This document shows positions 1-8,318 of a stretch of DNA of 64,000 bases, in pieces (position 1 is the first letter of the stretch; each line of letters begins with the position of its first letter). The stretch lies in assembly GCF_031979925.1 (NCBI RefSeq), contig NZ_DALZFB010000001.1:496001-560000 (forward strand). The letters are read 5' to 3'. Under the pieces are notes generated by a model. It was not told the DNA's origin and did no database searches. It saw only the letters and a list, made by a program, of their open reading frames with translations. The position numbers and the translations under genes were made by a program. Source of the stretch: Pseudescherichia sp031979925. Its GTDB lineage: Bacteria > Pseudomonadota > Gammaproteobacteria > Enterobacterales > Enterobacteriaceae.

Positions 1-614
1 TCGTGCAGACCATGGGCAACATCTCCGCCAGCTCGAAGAAGATCTCTGAAATTACTGCCGTGATTAACAGCATCGCCTTCCAGACCAATATTCTGGCGCT
101 GAACGCGGCGGTAGAAGCGGCTCGCGCAGGCGAACAGGGTCGTGGCTTTGCGGTAGTCGCCAGCGAGGTACGTACGCTTGCCAGCCGCAGCGCCCAGGCA
201 GCAAAAGAGATTGAGGGGCTAATCAGCGAATCGGTCACGCTGATTGAGCGTGGTTCCGGGGAAGTGGTTGCCGCAGGGGATACGATGGGTGATATCGTTG
301 CTGCGGTAAAACGCGTCACAGATATCATGCAGGAGATTGCCGCAGCGTCTGACGAGCAGAGTCGCGGCATTGAACAGGTTAGCCAGGCCATCACCGAAAT
401 GGATAACGTGACTCAGCAAAACGCCTCGCTGGTGGAGGAGGCCTCAGCGGCGGCGGCATCGCTGGAAGAGCAGGCGGCACGTCTGACCGAGGCGGTAGGC
501 ACCTTCCGGCTCAAGCACGGCAGCCAGGCGCGGGAAGAGAAACCCTCAACGACTAAGTCCTTTACGCCATCGCGTCCGGCACTGGCCAGCGGCGATAACT
601 GGGAAACGTTCTGA
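1..614 (+). CDS. Methyl-accepting chemotaxis protein, C-terminal part (5' end outside window)
   Basis: Cytoplasmic signalling domain of a chemoreceptor that would control CheA/CheW. The reading frame is already open at the window edge, so only the last 203 or so residues are visible. The hairpin tip with the near-invariant core IAFQTNILALNAAVEAARAG lies about 22-41 residues from the first visible codon, followed by the returning adaptation helix with Glu/Gln-rich heptads (EEQAARLTEAVGTF). The protein ends in the pentapeptide NWETF, the tether that binds CheR and CheB in high-abundance receptors such as Tsr and Tar. The ligand-binding domain is not in the window, so the ligand cannot be inferred. 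An intrinsic terminator follows directly. Confidence 0.95.
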   Translation, partial: VQTMGNISASSKKISEITAVINSIAFQTNILALNAAVEAARAGEQGRGFAVVASEVRTLASRSAQAAKEIEGLISESVTLIERGSGEVVAAGDTMGDIVAAVKRVTDIMQEIAAASDEQSRGIEQVSQAITEMDNVTQQNASLVEEASAAAASLEEQAARLTEAVGTFRLKHGSQAREEKPSTTKSFTPSRPALASGDNWETF

Positions 615-628
615 TTTCACCAACCTTT

Positions 629-653
629 GGGGGCCGCGAGGCCCCCCTTTTTT
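629..653. terminator. Intrinsic terminator between the chemoreceptor and the convergent dehydrogenase gene
   Basis: GC-only stem GGGGGCC / GGCCCCC around a GCGA tetraloop, followed by a run of six T on the + strand. It sits 15 bases after the chemoreceptor stop. The convergent dehydrogenase gene ends 6 bases further on, but the minus strand has no comparable T-run, so it mainly serves the + transcript. Confidence 0.88.
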
Positions 654-658
654 ATCGC

Positions 659-3022
659 TTACTTGCTGTCAGGCAGCGCGTAGGCAATGATGTAATCCCC
701 GCGATCCGGAGACTGACGTGCGCCCCCTGCGTTGATCACAATATACTGCTTACCGGTTTTCGGTGACACGTAGGTCATCGGACCGGACTGGCTGCCTACC
801 GGCAGACGCGCCTTCCAGATCTCGTTCCCCGTCGCGGTATCAAACGCGCGCAGATAAAAATCCTGGGTACCGGCAAAGAAAAGCAGGCCGGACTGGGTCG
901 AGAGGGACGCGCCCAGGGTCGGCATACCGATCGGAATCGGCATGTGCATGCGGATCCCCAGCGGGCCGGTATCCTGTACCGTACCCACCGGAACCTGCCA
1001 CACCAGCTTGCCGGACTTCAGATCCACTGCGGACATGGTACCAAACGGCGGCTTCTGGCACGGAATACCCAACGGAGAGAGGAAGCGCTCGCGCATCGCG
1101 CCATACGGTGTCCCCTCCATCGGTACGATCCCCATCTCGATGCCGCTGGCGTTTTTCGCTACCTTCGCACGCGGCACCATGTAGTTTGCCAGGCCCAGAC
1201 GCATATCGTTAACAAACATCAGGCCGTTATTCGGATCGACCGAGACGCTGCCCCAGTTCATGCCACCAAGCGATCCCGGGAACTGCAGGGAGCGGTCGAG
1301 GCCCGGCGGGGTGAAGACGCCTTCATGACGCATCGCTTTAAATTCGATACGGCAGATCAGCAGGTCGATAGGGGTGGCGCCCCACATATCCGATTCAGTC
1401 AGCGTCTGGTTGCCAATCATCGGCATGCCAACGGAGTAAGGCTGGGTCGGAGAGTAACGCTCGCCCTCCACGTTGCCAGCCGGAACCGGACGCTCTTCAA
1501 CCTTCGCCACCGGCTCGCCGGTTTCACGGTTGAGCATGAAGATCATGCCCTGCTTGCTGGTCTGAACCAGCACCGGCGTCGTGCCGCCTTTGCCATCGGG
1601 CAGATCGTAGAGCAGCGGCTGCGCGGGCAGGTCAAAGTCCCACAGATCGTGGTGGGTGGTCTGGTAGTGCCAGCGCACCTGACCGGTGGTGGCGTCGACG
1701 GCCACAATGGATGAGCTGTACTTGTCATCCAGCGCGGTACGCTCTCCGGCGAAGAAGTCCGGGGTGGCGTTGCCGGTTGGCAGATAGACCAGGTTCAATT
1801 TGGCGTCATAAGACATCGCTGACCAGACGTTAGGCGTCCCACGGGTGTAGGTCTGACCTTCCGGCGGCAGGCCGGTGATCGCCGGGTTACCCGGATCCCA
1901 CGCCCACGCCAGTTTGCCGGTATGCACGTCATAGGCACGCACCACGCCCGGCGGTTCGCCCGTGGAGTAGTTATCCGCCACGCGGCCACCGACAACGACG
2001 ACGTTACCGGCTACCAGCGGCGTGGAGGTCTGCTGATAGTAGCCAGGCTTCACTTCACCCATGCCGACGCTGAGATCGACCGAGCCGTTGTCGCCAAAGT
2101 CCGCGCACGGCTGGCCGTTATCGGCATTGATCGCAATCAGGCGCGCATCGGTAGTTGGCAGGAAGAGACGACGCGGACAGGCAGCAGGCTGCGCAGCAGG
2201 AACGGCCGCGGCCTGAGCATCTTCGTAATAGCCGAGGCCACGGCAGCGCTGCCAGTTTGGCGCAGTGGCTTTGCTGTCATAGCGCCACTTCTCTTTCCCG
2301 GAGTCAACGTCCAGCGCCAGCACCTTGCTGTACGGCGTACAGACGAACAGGGTGTCGCCGATCTGCAGCGGCGTGTTCTGATCCTCCGCGCCAGAGCCGT
2401 TGCTCTGCGGGATATCGCCGGTGTGCGCTACCCACGCCACTTCCAGCTGGTTCACGTTCTGCTTGTTAATCTGATCGAGGGCAGCAAAGCGGTCGCCGTG
2501 GGTGGTATTACCCCAGTGCTTCCAGTCGGTCTGTTGGCTACCTTTCGCCACCGGCTGCACCGGCACCTCTTCGTTGGCGGTGACCAGCGTCTGCGGCTTA
2601 AACATCCAGCCCGCGCTGACCAGCAGCGCGAGGGCAATTACGGCCGCCACGCCAAAGGCAGGCTTTTTGTTCTCTGAAGCGGTCAGGAACGGCCAGAGCA
2701 GGGCGGCGAGGAAAGCCAGCACGCCGAAGGTAAAGAGCCGCGAGAAGAGCGGCCAGAAATCCCAGCCTGCGTCGCTGACGGCCCAAATGGCCGAGGCGAT
2801 AAACGCCAGTGCGTAGAGCACGATGCCGCTGGTGCGGTTTTTGATGATTAACAGTGCAGAGATCAGCATCACTACGCCCATCACCAGGAAGTAGAAACTA
2901 CCTCCCAGCGAGACGAGTTTGATGCCGGGAATACCAATAGCCAGACCGATGATGATCATCAGCCCGACCAGAAGCCACTTCAGGATACGACCGATCCCGC
3001 GCGGCGTGTTGCCAGTTGCCAT
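659..3022 (-). CDS. Membrane-bound PQQ-dependent dehydrogenase (glucose/quinate/shikimate family)
   Basis: A 787-residue quinoprotein of the E. coli Gcd family (Gcd is 796 residues). It would oxidise a sugar, quinate or shikimate in the periplasm and pass electrons to ubiquinone. Five hydrophobic helices fill residues 13-141 as in Gcd. An eight-bladed PQQ propeller follows, with tryptophan-docking repeats and the motif HHDLWDFDLPAQP at about 457-469, which carries the presumed catalytic Asp. Overall identity to E. coli Gcd looks moderate and the N-terminal helices differ, so this may be a paralogue with another substrate; no gene symbol is given. It is transcribed alone toward the chemoreceptor. 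PQQ must be made or imported, which fits the PQQ receptor gene pqqU at 51.3-53.5 kb. Confidence 0.9.
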   Translation of the reverse strand: MATGNTPRGIGRILKWLLVGLMIIIGLAIGIPGIKLVSLGGSFYFLVMGVVMLISALLIIKNRTSGIVLYALAFIASAIWAVSDAGWDFWPLFSRLFTFGVLAFLAALLWPFLTASENKKPAFGVAAVIALALLVSAGWMFKPQTLVTANEEVPVQPVAKGSQQTDWKHWGNTTHGDRFAALDQINKQNVNQLEVAWVAHTGDIPQSNGSGAEDQNTPLQIGDTLFVCTPYSKVLALDVDSGKEKWRYDSKATAPNWQRCRGLGYYEDAQAAAVPAAQPAACPRRLFLPTTDARLIAINADNGQPCADFGDNGSVDLSVGMGEVKPGYYQQTSTPLVAGNVVVVGGRVADNYSTGEPPGVVRAYDVHTGKLAWAWDPGNPAITGLPPEGQTYTRGTPNVWSAMSYDAKLNLVYLPTGNATPDFFAGERTALDDKYSSSIVAVDATTGQVRWHYQTTHHDLWDFDLPAQPLLYDLPDGKGGTTPVLVQTSKQGMIFMLNRETGEPVAKVEERPVPAGNVEGERYSPTQPYSVGMPMIGNQTLTESDMWGATPIDLLICRIEFKAMRHEGVFTPPGLDRSLQFPGSLGGMNWGSVSVDPNNGLMFVNDMRLGLANYMVPRAKVAKNASGIEMGIVPMEGTPYGAMRERFLSPLGIPCQKPPFGTMSAVDLKSGKLVWQVPVGTVQDTGPLGIRMHMPIPIGMPTLGASLSTQSGLLFFAGTQDFYLRAFDTATGNEIWKARLPVGSQSGPMTYVSPKTGKQYIVINAGGARQSPDRGDYIIAYALPDSK

Positions 3023-3111
3023 GTCACTCTCCTAAAAGACCTCCCTGGCTCACGCACGTGAACCAAAAAGGTAATTTGAACAGGTTTTGCCTTGTAAAAT
3101 GGGTTCAGTTC

Positions 3112-3147
3112 TTCACCATAATAAAATTTTATGAACCATATGGTGAA
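3112..3147. promoter_or_regulatory. Inverted repeat upstream of the PQQ dehydrogenase
   Basis: Arms TTCACCAT (3112-3119) and ATGGTGAA (3140-3147) are exact reverse complements separated by 20 AT-rich bases, within a 200-base AT-rich stretch upstream of the dehydrogenase start. It could be an operator of that gene. The factor is unknown. Confidence 0.35.
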
Positions 3148-3224
3148 TTGTGCGACATGATAGATCTGTTAAATTGTTTTACGCAATTGTTAAAAAATAA
3201 TTTCGCACGTTTTGTGGGCGGCAA

Positions 3225-3250
3225 ACAAAAAGCCCGTCACAAAGACGGGC
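3225..3250 (-). terminator. Intrinsic terminator of the YdeP-like gene
   Basis: Stem GCCCGTC / GACGGGC with a 5-base loop, followed on the minus strand by TTTTTGTTT. It lies about 20 bases past the stop of the oxidoreductase gene. Confidence 0.85.
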
Positions 3251-3271
3251 GTCAGGAGAGGAAATTAGGGG

Positions 3272-5563
3272 TTAAGCGATGCGCAGCGTTGGCTCGGCCT
3301 GGGCCCTGGTCACGCGGACCGGGATCGATTTTGAGGTCGGAGTGCCTGTCCCTTCGCCAATGCGGGAGAGCGGAACCAGCGGGTTTGTCTCCGGGTAGTA
3401 GGCCGCAAGGTTGCCGCGTGGGATGGCATAGGCCACCAGCTTGAAATCTTTCACCTGACGTACAATGCCGTCATCGGCTTCGGTGGTGATATCCACCCGA
3501 TCGCCATCCTGTAAACCCAGCGCCTTGATATCGTCGGCATGCATAAACAGCACTTCACGCTGGCCGTAAACGCCACGGTAGCGGTCGTCCAGACCGTAGA
3601 TGGTGGTATTGTACTGATCGTGAGAGCGCAGGGTTTGCAGAATAAACGGCGCGTCCTCGCGCACGGAAACCGGCAGCGGCGCGGCGCTAAACTCCGCCTT
3701 GCCGGATGGCGTATTAAACGTCAGCGCGGCGGCGGCGTTGCCCAGCCAGAATCCACCCGGCAGATCGCAGCGGGCGTTGAAGTCGGCGAAGCCGGGGAGG
3801 GTGGCAGCGATATGATCGCGGATCAGGCTATAGTCATTCGCCAGCGCCAGCCAGTTAACGGCGGCATCACCGAGTGTAGCGTGGGCGATATTGGCGATAA
3901 TCGCCGTCTCTGAACGCTGGGTGTCCGCCAGCGGTTTGCCGATCCCTTCGGAAGCGTGGACCATGCTGAAGGAGTCTTCCACGGTAATAAACTGCCGACC
4001 GCTGGCCTGCATATCCTCTTCCGTGCGTCCCAGCGTCGGCAGGATCAGCGAGGCTTTACCCGGCATCAGATGGCTACGGTTGAGCTTGGTGCTGATGTAG
4101 ACCGTCAGCCCGCAGCGGCGCAGCGCTTCGCAGGTGCGCGGCGTATCCGGCGCGGCAGCGGCCAGGTTGCCACCGAGGGCGATCAGCACCTTAACCTCGT
4201 CCCGTAGCATAGCATTGATGGCATCAACGGTGTGGTGGCCCGGCCTGCGCGGTGGCTCGAAGTTAAAGTGACGGGCGAGGCTATCCAGCAGCGCGGCAGG
4301 GGGTTTTTCATCAATTCCCACCGTGCGGTTACCCTGCACGTTGCTGTGGCCGCGCACCGGACAAAGTCCCGCGCCGGGTTTACCGAGATGGCCGCCGAGC
4401 AGCTGCAGGTTGGTAATCTCCCGTACGGTATCGAGAGAGTGTTTGTGCTGGGTAATCCCCATCGCCCAGGTGCAGATCACCCGCTCAGCGCTCTGCCAGA
4501 TGCCCGCCGCTTCGCGCAGCTGCTGCTCCGTCAGGCCAGACTGCTCAACCAACGTTGCCCACGGAGTTGCATCGATTTGCGCAAACCATGCCTCAAGGCC
4601 CTGGGTATGCTCCGCAATGAACGCCTCGTCGAAAATACCGGGCTGGCCGTCAGCCTGCCGCTGGCGCTGCGTCTCCAGTAGCGCTTTCGCTATGCCGCGC
4701 ACCGCTGCCATATCGCCGCCAAGGTTAGGCTGATAGTAAGAGGAGCTGATAGTGCCCGCCATTGGGGTGATCACCTCCAGCGGCTTCTGCGGATCGGCAA
4801 ACCGTTCCAACCCACGCTCGCGCAGGGTATTAAACGTCACGATGCTGGCACCGCGATCGGCGGCGTGGCGCAGGCTGTGGAGCATGCGGGGATGGTTGGT
4901 ACCTGGGTTCTGACCAAAGACAAAGATTGCGTCGGCCAGGTCAAAATCATTCAGGTGGATTGTGCCTTTGCCCACTCCAATACTGCGCTTCAGCCCGGCA
5001 CCGCTGGCCTCATGGCACATGTTAGAGCAGTCGGGAAAATTATTGGTCCCAACCATGCGGCCAAATAGCTGATAAATATAGGCTGCTTCGTTGCTGGCAC
5101 GCCCGGAGGTGTAGAGCTCCATCTGGTCGGGGTTATCCATCGCCTGAATATGTTGCGCAATCATAGCCCAGACGGCGTTCCAGCTAATCGGCTCATAGCG
5201 ATCGGTTGAGGGGTTATAGCTCAGCGGCTCCGTCAGGCGTCCCTGGTACTCGAGGAAATAGTCCGACTGCTGGTTAAGGGCGTTAACGGTGTGTTTGGCA
5301 AAGAAGTCGGCGTCTACCTGGCGGCGGGTCGCCTCCCAGGTCACGGCCTTGGCCCCGTTTTCGCAGAAGCTGAAGGTGCTTTTGTTGTCGTCGCCCCAGG
5401 CACAGCCGGGACAGTCAAAGCCCCGGGCCTTGTTCATGCGCAACAGGTTGCGCATATTCTTCAGGGCATTTTTGCTGTCGATGACGAAGCGGGTAGTCGC
5501 TTCCAGAGAGCCAAGCCCGCCGGCAGCGGCGTGGTAAGGCTTGATGGCAGATTTAAATTTCAT
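3272..5563 (-). CDS. FdhF/YdeP-family molybdopterin oxidoreductase
   Basis: A 763-residue protein collinear with E. coli YdeP (759 residues), a molybdopterin-guanine-dinucleotide enzyme related to formate dehydrogenase H. YdeP contributes to acid resistance downstream of EvgA in E. coli, but its substrate is unknown. Visible marks are an N-terminal Cys cluster (C51, C54, C67 in CPGC...FCENGAK), the block NFPDCSNMCHEASG, and a C-terminal molydopterin-binding stretch with RSHDQYNTTIYGLDDRYRG. The start is the ATG with an upstream GGAAG six bases away, which matches the YdeP N-terminus; the frame stays open for 20 further codons upstream but has no better signal. It lies 124 bases after ydcI on the same strand and could be read from the ydcI side. 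Confidence 0.87.
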   Translation of the reverse strand: MKFKSAIKPYHAAAGGLGSLEATTRFVIDSKNALKNMRNLLRMNKARGFDCPGCAWGDDNKSTFSFCENGAKAVTWEATRRQVDADFFAKHTVNALNQQSDYFLEYQGRLTEPLSYNPSTDRYEPISWNAVWAMIAQHIQAMDNPDQMELYTSGRASNEAAYIYQLFGRMVGTNNFPDCSNMCHEASGAGLKRSIGVGKGTIHLNDFDLADAIFVFGQNPGTNHPRMLHSLRHAADRGASIVTFNTLRERGLERFADPQKPLEVITPMAGTISSSYYQPNLGGDMAAVRGIAKALLETQRQRQADGQPGIFDEAFIAEHTQGLEAWFAQIDATPWATLVEQSGLTEQQLREAAGIWQSAERVICTWAMGITQHKHSLDTVREITNLQLLGGHLGKPGAGLCPVRGHSNVQGNRTVGIDEKPPAALLDSLARHFNFEPPRRPGHHTVDAINAMLRDEVKVLIALGGNLAAAAPDTPRTCEALRRCGLTVYISTKLNRSHLMPGKASLILPTLGRTEEDMQASGRQFITVEDSFSMVHASEGIGKPLADTQRSETAIIANIAHATLGDAAVNWLALANDYSLIRDHIAATLPGFADFNARCDLPGGFWLGNAAAALTFNTPSGKAEFSAAPLPVSVREDAPFILQTLRSHDQYNTTIYGLDDRYRGVYGQREVLFMHADDIKALGLQDGDRVDITTEADDGIVRQVKDFKLVAYAIPRGNLAAYYPETNPLVPLSRIGEGTGTPTSKSIPVRVTRAQAEPTLRIA

Positions 5564-5687
5564 GAACGCTTCCAGACGGTGGGTTGCTGCACCCATAATC
5601 AATAACGCGGTTTTATCACACAATTAACGTTATGTTTACCATTTGCGCAACAACGGCCGCCGGAAGAGCGCTTAAGCGCACGCTGCG

Positions 5688-6611
5688 TTAAAACGGCATC
5701 GATTTCCGGATGGCACCCAGGAGGGTTTGCGCCCCCGTTGAGAGCGGGGCATCGATACGGGTAATGATGCCGATCGGCTCGCCCGCCCCCTGGGCCGGGA
5801 TCGGCAAAGCCGTTAGCGCTCCCTGTTTGAGATCGTCCTTTACCGCCCCAGAAGGAACAAACCAGACGTAGTTGTACTCGACGGTAAGCTGGCGGGAGAG
5901 GGAGGCCGACAGGGTTTCGATGCAGCCGGAGGGGAGCGTGCAACCCTGACTGGAGAGCAGCGCCTCGGTATGCTGGCGCGGCGCGGTGCCCTGCGGGGCG
6001 ACGACGACCGGCCACTCCATCACCCGGCTGAGCGTCACCGTATCCTTGAGCAGAGGGTGATTAGGATGAACCACCAGCTTCAGGGATTCCAGAAACAGCA
6101 GCTCGTAGTTCAGGCCGCTCATCATCTCCGGGTCCGACATGCGGCCGATACCGATATCCAGCTCGCCGGTCTTCAACCCAGCCAACAGCATGGGATTGTT
6201 CATCGTGGCCACCTGAAGCGTAATGTGCGGCAGGTGGCGATGAAATTCGCCAATCGCTGGGGGCATAATACCCAGCGCGGCGGTAGGCAGCGCACCGACG
6301 CGCACCACGTCACTGTTCACGCCCTCTTTATGGTAGAGCGCCTGACCGGCAGTATTCAGCGCGTCCAGCACCCGCACCGCATGGGTCAGGAACTGTTCGC
6401 CCACCACGGTCAGGTGTGCGCCCATCCGCCCACGATCGAACAGCCGGGTGCCGGTCAGCTGCTCCAGCTCGTTAAGGGTTTTCGACAGCGCAGGCTGACT
6501 AAGGTTAAGCGTTTCAGCCGCACGCCCCAGCGTTCCCTGTTGAGCGACGGCGACAAAGGTATGTAAGTGGCGCAAGCGAATGCGCTGACTGAAAAGGCCA
6601 TTTTTTTCCAT
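5688..6611 (-). CDS. ydcI: LysR-family transcriptional regulator YdcI
   Basis: A 307-residue LysR-type regulator, near-identical in the first 60 residues to E. coli YdcI. In E. coli and Salmonella this factor is linked to acid stress and pH homeostasis. The winged helix is at residues 10-70 (LRHLHTFVAVAQQGTLGRAAETLNLSQPALSKTLNELE) and the effector-binding domain follows. The ATG at 6611 gives MEKNGLFS as in E. coli; a TTG two codons upstream is open but not needed. It is divergent from ydcJ, with a strong inverted repeat in the gap that is the natural candidate for autoregulation and control of ydcJ. Confidence 0.93.
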   Translation of the reverse strand: MEKNGLFSQRIRLRHLHTFVAVAQQGTLGRAAETLNLSQPALSKTLNELEQLTGTRLFDRGRMGAHLTVVGEQFLTHAVRVLDALNTAGQALYHKEGVNSDVVRVGALPTAALGIMPPAIGEFHRHLPHITLQVATMNNPMLLAGLKTGELDIGIGRMSDPEMMSGLNYELLFLESLKLVVHPNHPLLKDTVTLSRVMEWPVVVAPQGTAPRQHTEALLSSQGCTLPSGCIETLSASLSRQLTVEYNYVWFVPSGAVKDDLKQGALTALPIPAQGAGEPIGIITRIDAPLSTGAQTLLGAIRKSMPF

Positions 6612-6649
6612 AGCCAATGTTAAAAACAGAGCGCAATCGCTGACAAGAA

Positions 6650-6672
6650 AAGTTATCTAAATTTGATAACTT
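6650..6672. promoter_or_regulatory. Candidate YdcI operator (perfect inverted repeat)
   Basis: Arms AAGTTATC and GATAACTT are perfect 8-base reverse complements around the AT-only spacer TAAATTT. The core fits the LysR T-N11-A layout (TTATCTAAATTTGATAA). It lies 39-61 bases upstream of the ydcI start and about 190 bases from ydcJ. Confidence 0.65.
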
Positions 6673-6862
6673 GCTAGCAAAATATTATTAACATTTAACC
6701 GCTTTCCCCAGCCATCTGCGGCTTTCTGCTTAATGTATGTATAATTATTTGTTATGTAACTTAGATTTACACTCTTTGCCCTGATCACATTTTGTAATTA
6801 TTTCCCGCGCCGGGTGAGGACCTTCTCTACACTCCAGGTAGATGAAGGGGAGAAATGAGATT

Positions 6863-8206
6863 ATGGCGTATACCATCACGGCTGATGAGATCCGGGAAGA
6901 ATTTTCACAGGCCATGTCGGCCATGTACCAGCAGGAAGTTCCCCAGTACGGCACGCTGTTAGAGCTGGTTGCTGATGTCAATCTGGCGGTGCTTGAAAAT
7001 AACCCTAAGCTACATGAGAAACTCGCTAACGCTGACGAGCTGGCGCGCCTCAACGTTGAGCGCCACGGCGCTATCCGCGTGGGTACGCCGCTGGAGCTAT
7101 CCACCCTGCGGCGTATCTTCGCCGTTATGGGCATGCAGCCGGTGGGTTACTACGATCTCTCCGAGGCGGGGGTGCCGGTGCACTCCACCGCCTTTCGTCC
7201 GGTTGATGATGAGGCGCTGTGCCGCAACCCGTTTCGCGTCTTCACCTCGCTCCTGCGGCCCGAGCTGATTGAGAGCGAGTCGCTGCGCCAGCGCGCCAAA
7301 GCGATCCTGGCCAAACGATCGATTTTTACCCCGCGCTGCCTTGAGCTGCTGGATTGTTTTGAGAAGCAGGGCGGATTTACCGCTGCTCAGGCGCACGAGT
7401 TTGTCCAGCAGGCGCTGGAGACCTTTCGCTGGCACCAGCATGCCACTGTTGACTACGACACCTACCATGCCCTGCATGCCGAGCATCGGCTGATTGCCGA
7501 TGTGGTATGCTTTCCTGGCTGCCACATCAACCACCTGACGCCACGCACGTTGGATATCGACCAGGTGCAGGCCCTGATGCCGGAGTACGGTATCGAGCCA
7601 AAAATCCTTATTGAAGGGCCGCCGCGGCGGGAGGTTCCGCTCCTGCTGCGCCAGACCAGCTTCAAGGCGCTGGAGGAGCCGGTGCTGTTTGCCGGGGCGC
7701 ACCGGGGAACGCATAGCGCGCGCTTTGGCGAGATCGAGCAGCGGGGCGTGGCCCTGACGCCGAAAGGACGGGCGCTTTACGATCGGCTGCTGGCCGAGGC
7801 GGGAACCGGAAAAGATAATCTGACCCACCAGCATCACCTGCAGGAGAAGTTCAAAGCCTTTCCCGACAGCGAGCTGCTGCTGCGCCGCCAGGGGCTGGCC
7901 TATTTCCGCTACCGCCTGACGCCCACCGGGGAGGGCCATCGCCATGCCTTTGGGCCGGGGGACGATCCGCAGCCGTTGATCGAGCGTGGCTGGGTGGTCG
8001 CGCAGCCCATCACCTATGAAGATTTTCTTCCGGTCAGCGCGGCGGGCATTTTCCAGTCTAATCTCGGTAACGAGACCCAGCAGCGCCAGCATGGCAATGC
8101 CAGCCGTGAGGCGTTTGAGCAGGCGCTGGGAAGTCCCGTGCTGGACGAGTTCGCCCTCTACCAGGCGGCGGAGGTGCGCAGCCTGCGACGCTGCGGATTG
8201 GTGTAA
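6863..8206 (+). CDS. ydcJ: YdcJ, DUF1338 / HglS-type 2-oxoadipate dioxygenase-decarboxylase family
   Basis: A 447-residue protein, the same length as E. coli YdcJ and highly similar throughout. The family contains HglS, an Fe(II) enzyme that turns 2-oxoadipate into 2-hydroxyglutarate in lysine catabolism. The metal-ligand blocks are present: His in NVERHGAIRVGT (about residue 68), His in CFPGCHINHLTPR (about 225) and Glu in RFGEIEQRG (about 295). The ATG at 6863 matches the E. coli start (MANTITADEI); an in-frame ATG seven codons earlier is rejected on homology. It is divergent from ydcI, its likely regulator, and upstream of opgD. The in vivo substrate of the enterobacterial protein is not known to me. 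Confidence 0.92.
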   Translation: MAYTITADEIREEFSQAMSAMYQQEVPQYGTLLELVADVNLAVLENNPKLHEKLANADELARLNVERHGAIRVGTPLELSTLRRIFAVMGMQPVGYYDLSEAGVPVHSTAFRPVDDEALCRNPFRVFTSLLRPELIESESLRQRAKAILAKRSIFTPRCLELLDCFEKQGGFTAAQAHEFVQQALETFRWHQHATVDYDTYHALHAEHRLIADVVCFPGCHINHLTPRTLDIDQVQALMPEYGIEPKILIEGPPRREVPLLLRQTSFKALEEPVLFAGAHRGTHSARFGEIEQRGVALTPKGRALYDRLLAEAGTGKDNLTHQHHLQEKFKAFPDSELLLRRQGLAYFRYRLTPTGEGHRHAFGPGDDPQPLIERGWVVAQPITYEDFLPVSAAGIFQSNLGNETQQRQHGNASREAFEQALGSPVLDEFALYQAAEVRSLRRCGLV

Positions 8207-8318
8207 AACTCTCATTGGATTCCTGGGCGATATTGTCTAGAGTGGGCGTGCTTTTATTGCCGCTGTTTCGCTTGCGGGCGGAGCGCTTACACACGACCAA
8301 AAGGACGTTTTCTCAGGC

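Noticed and set aside
6612..6617. TTG as the start of ydcI
   Set aside because: The ATG two codons later matches the E. coli N-terminus MEKN; neither has a strong ribosome site.
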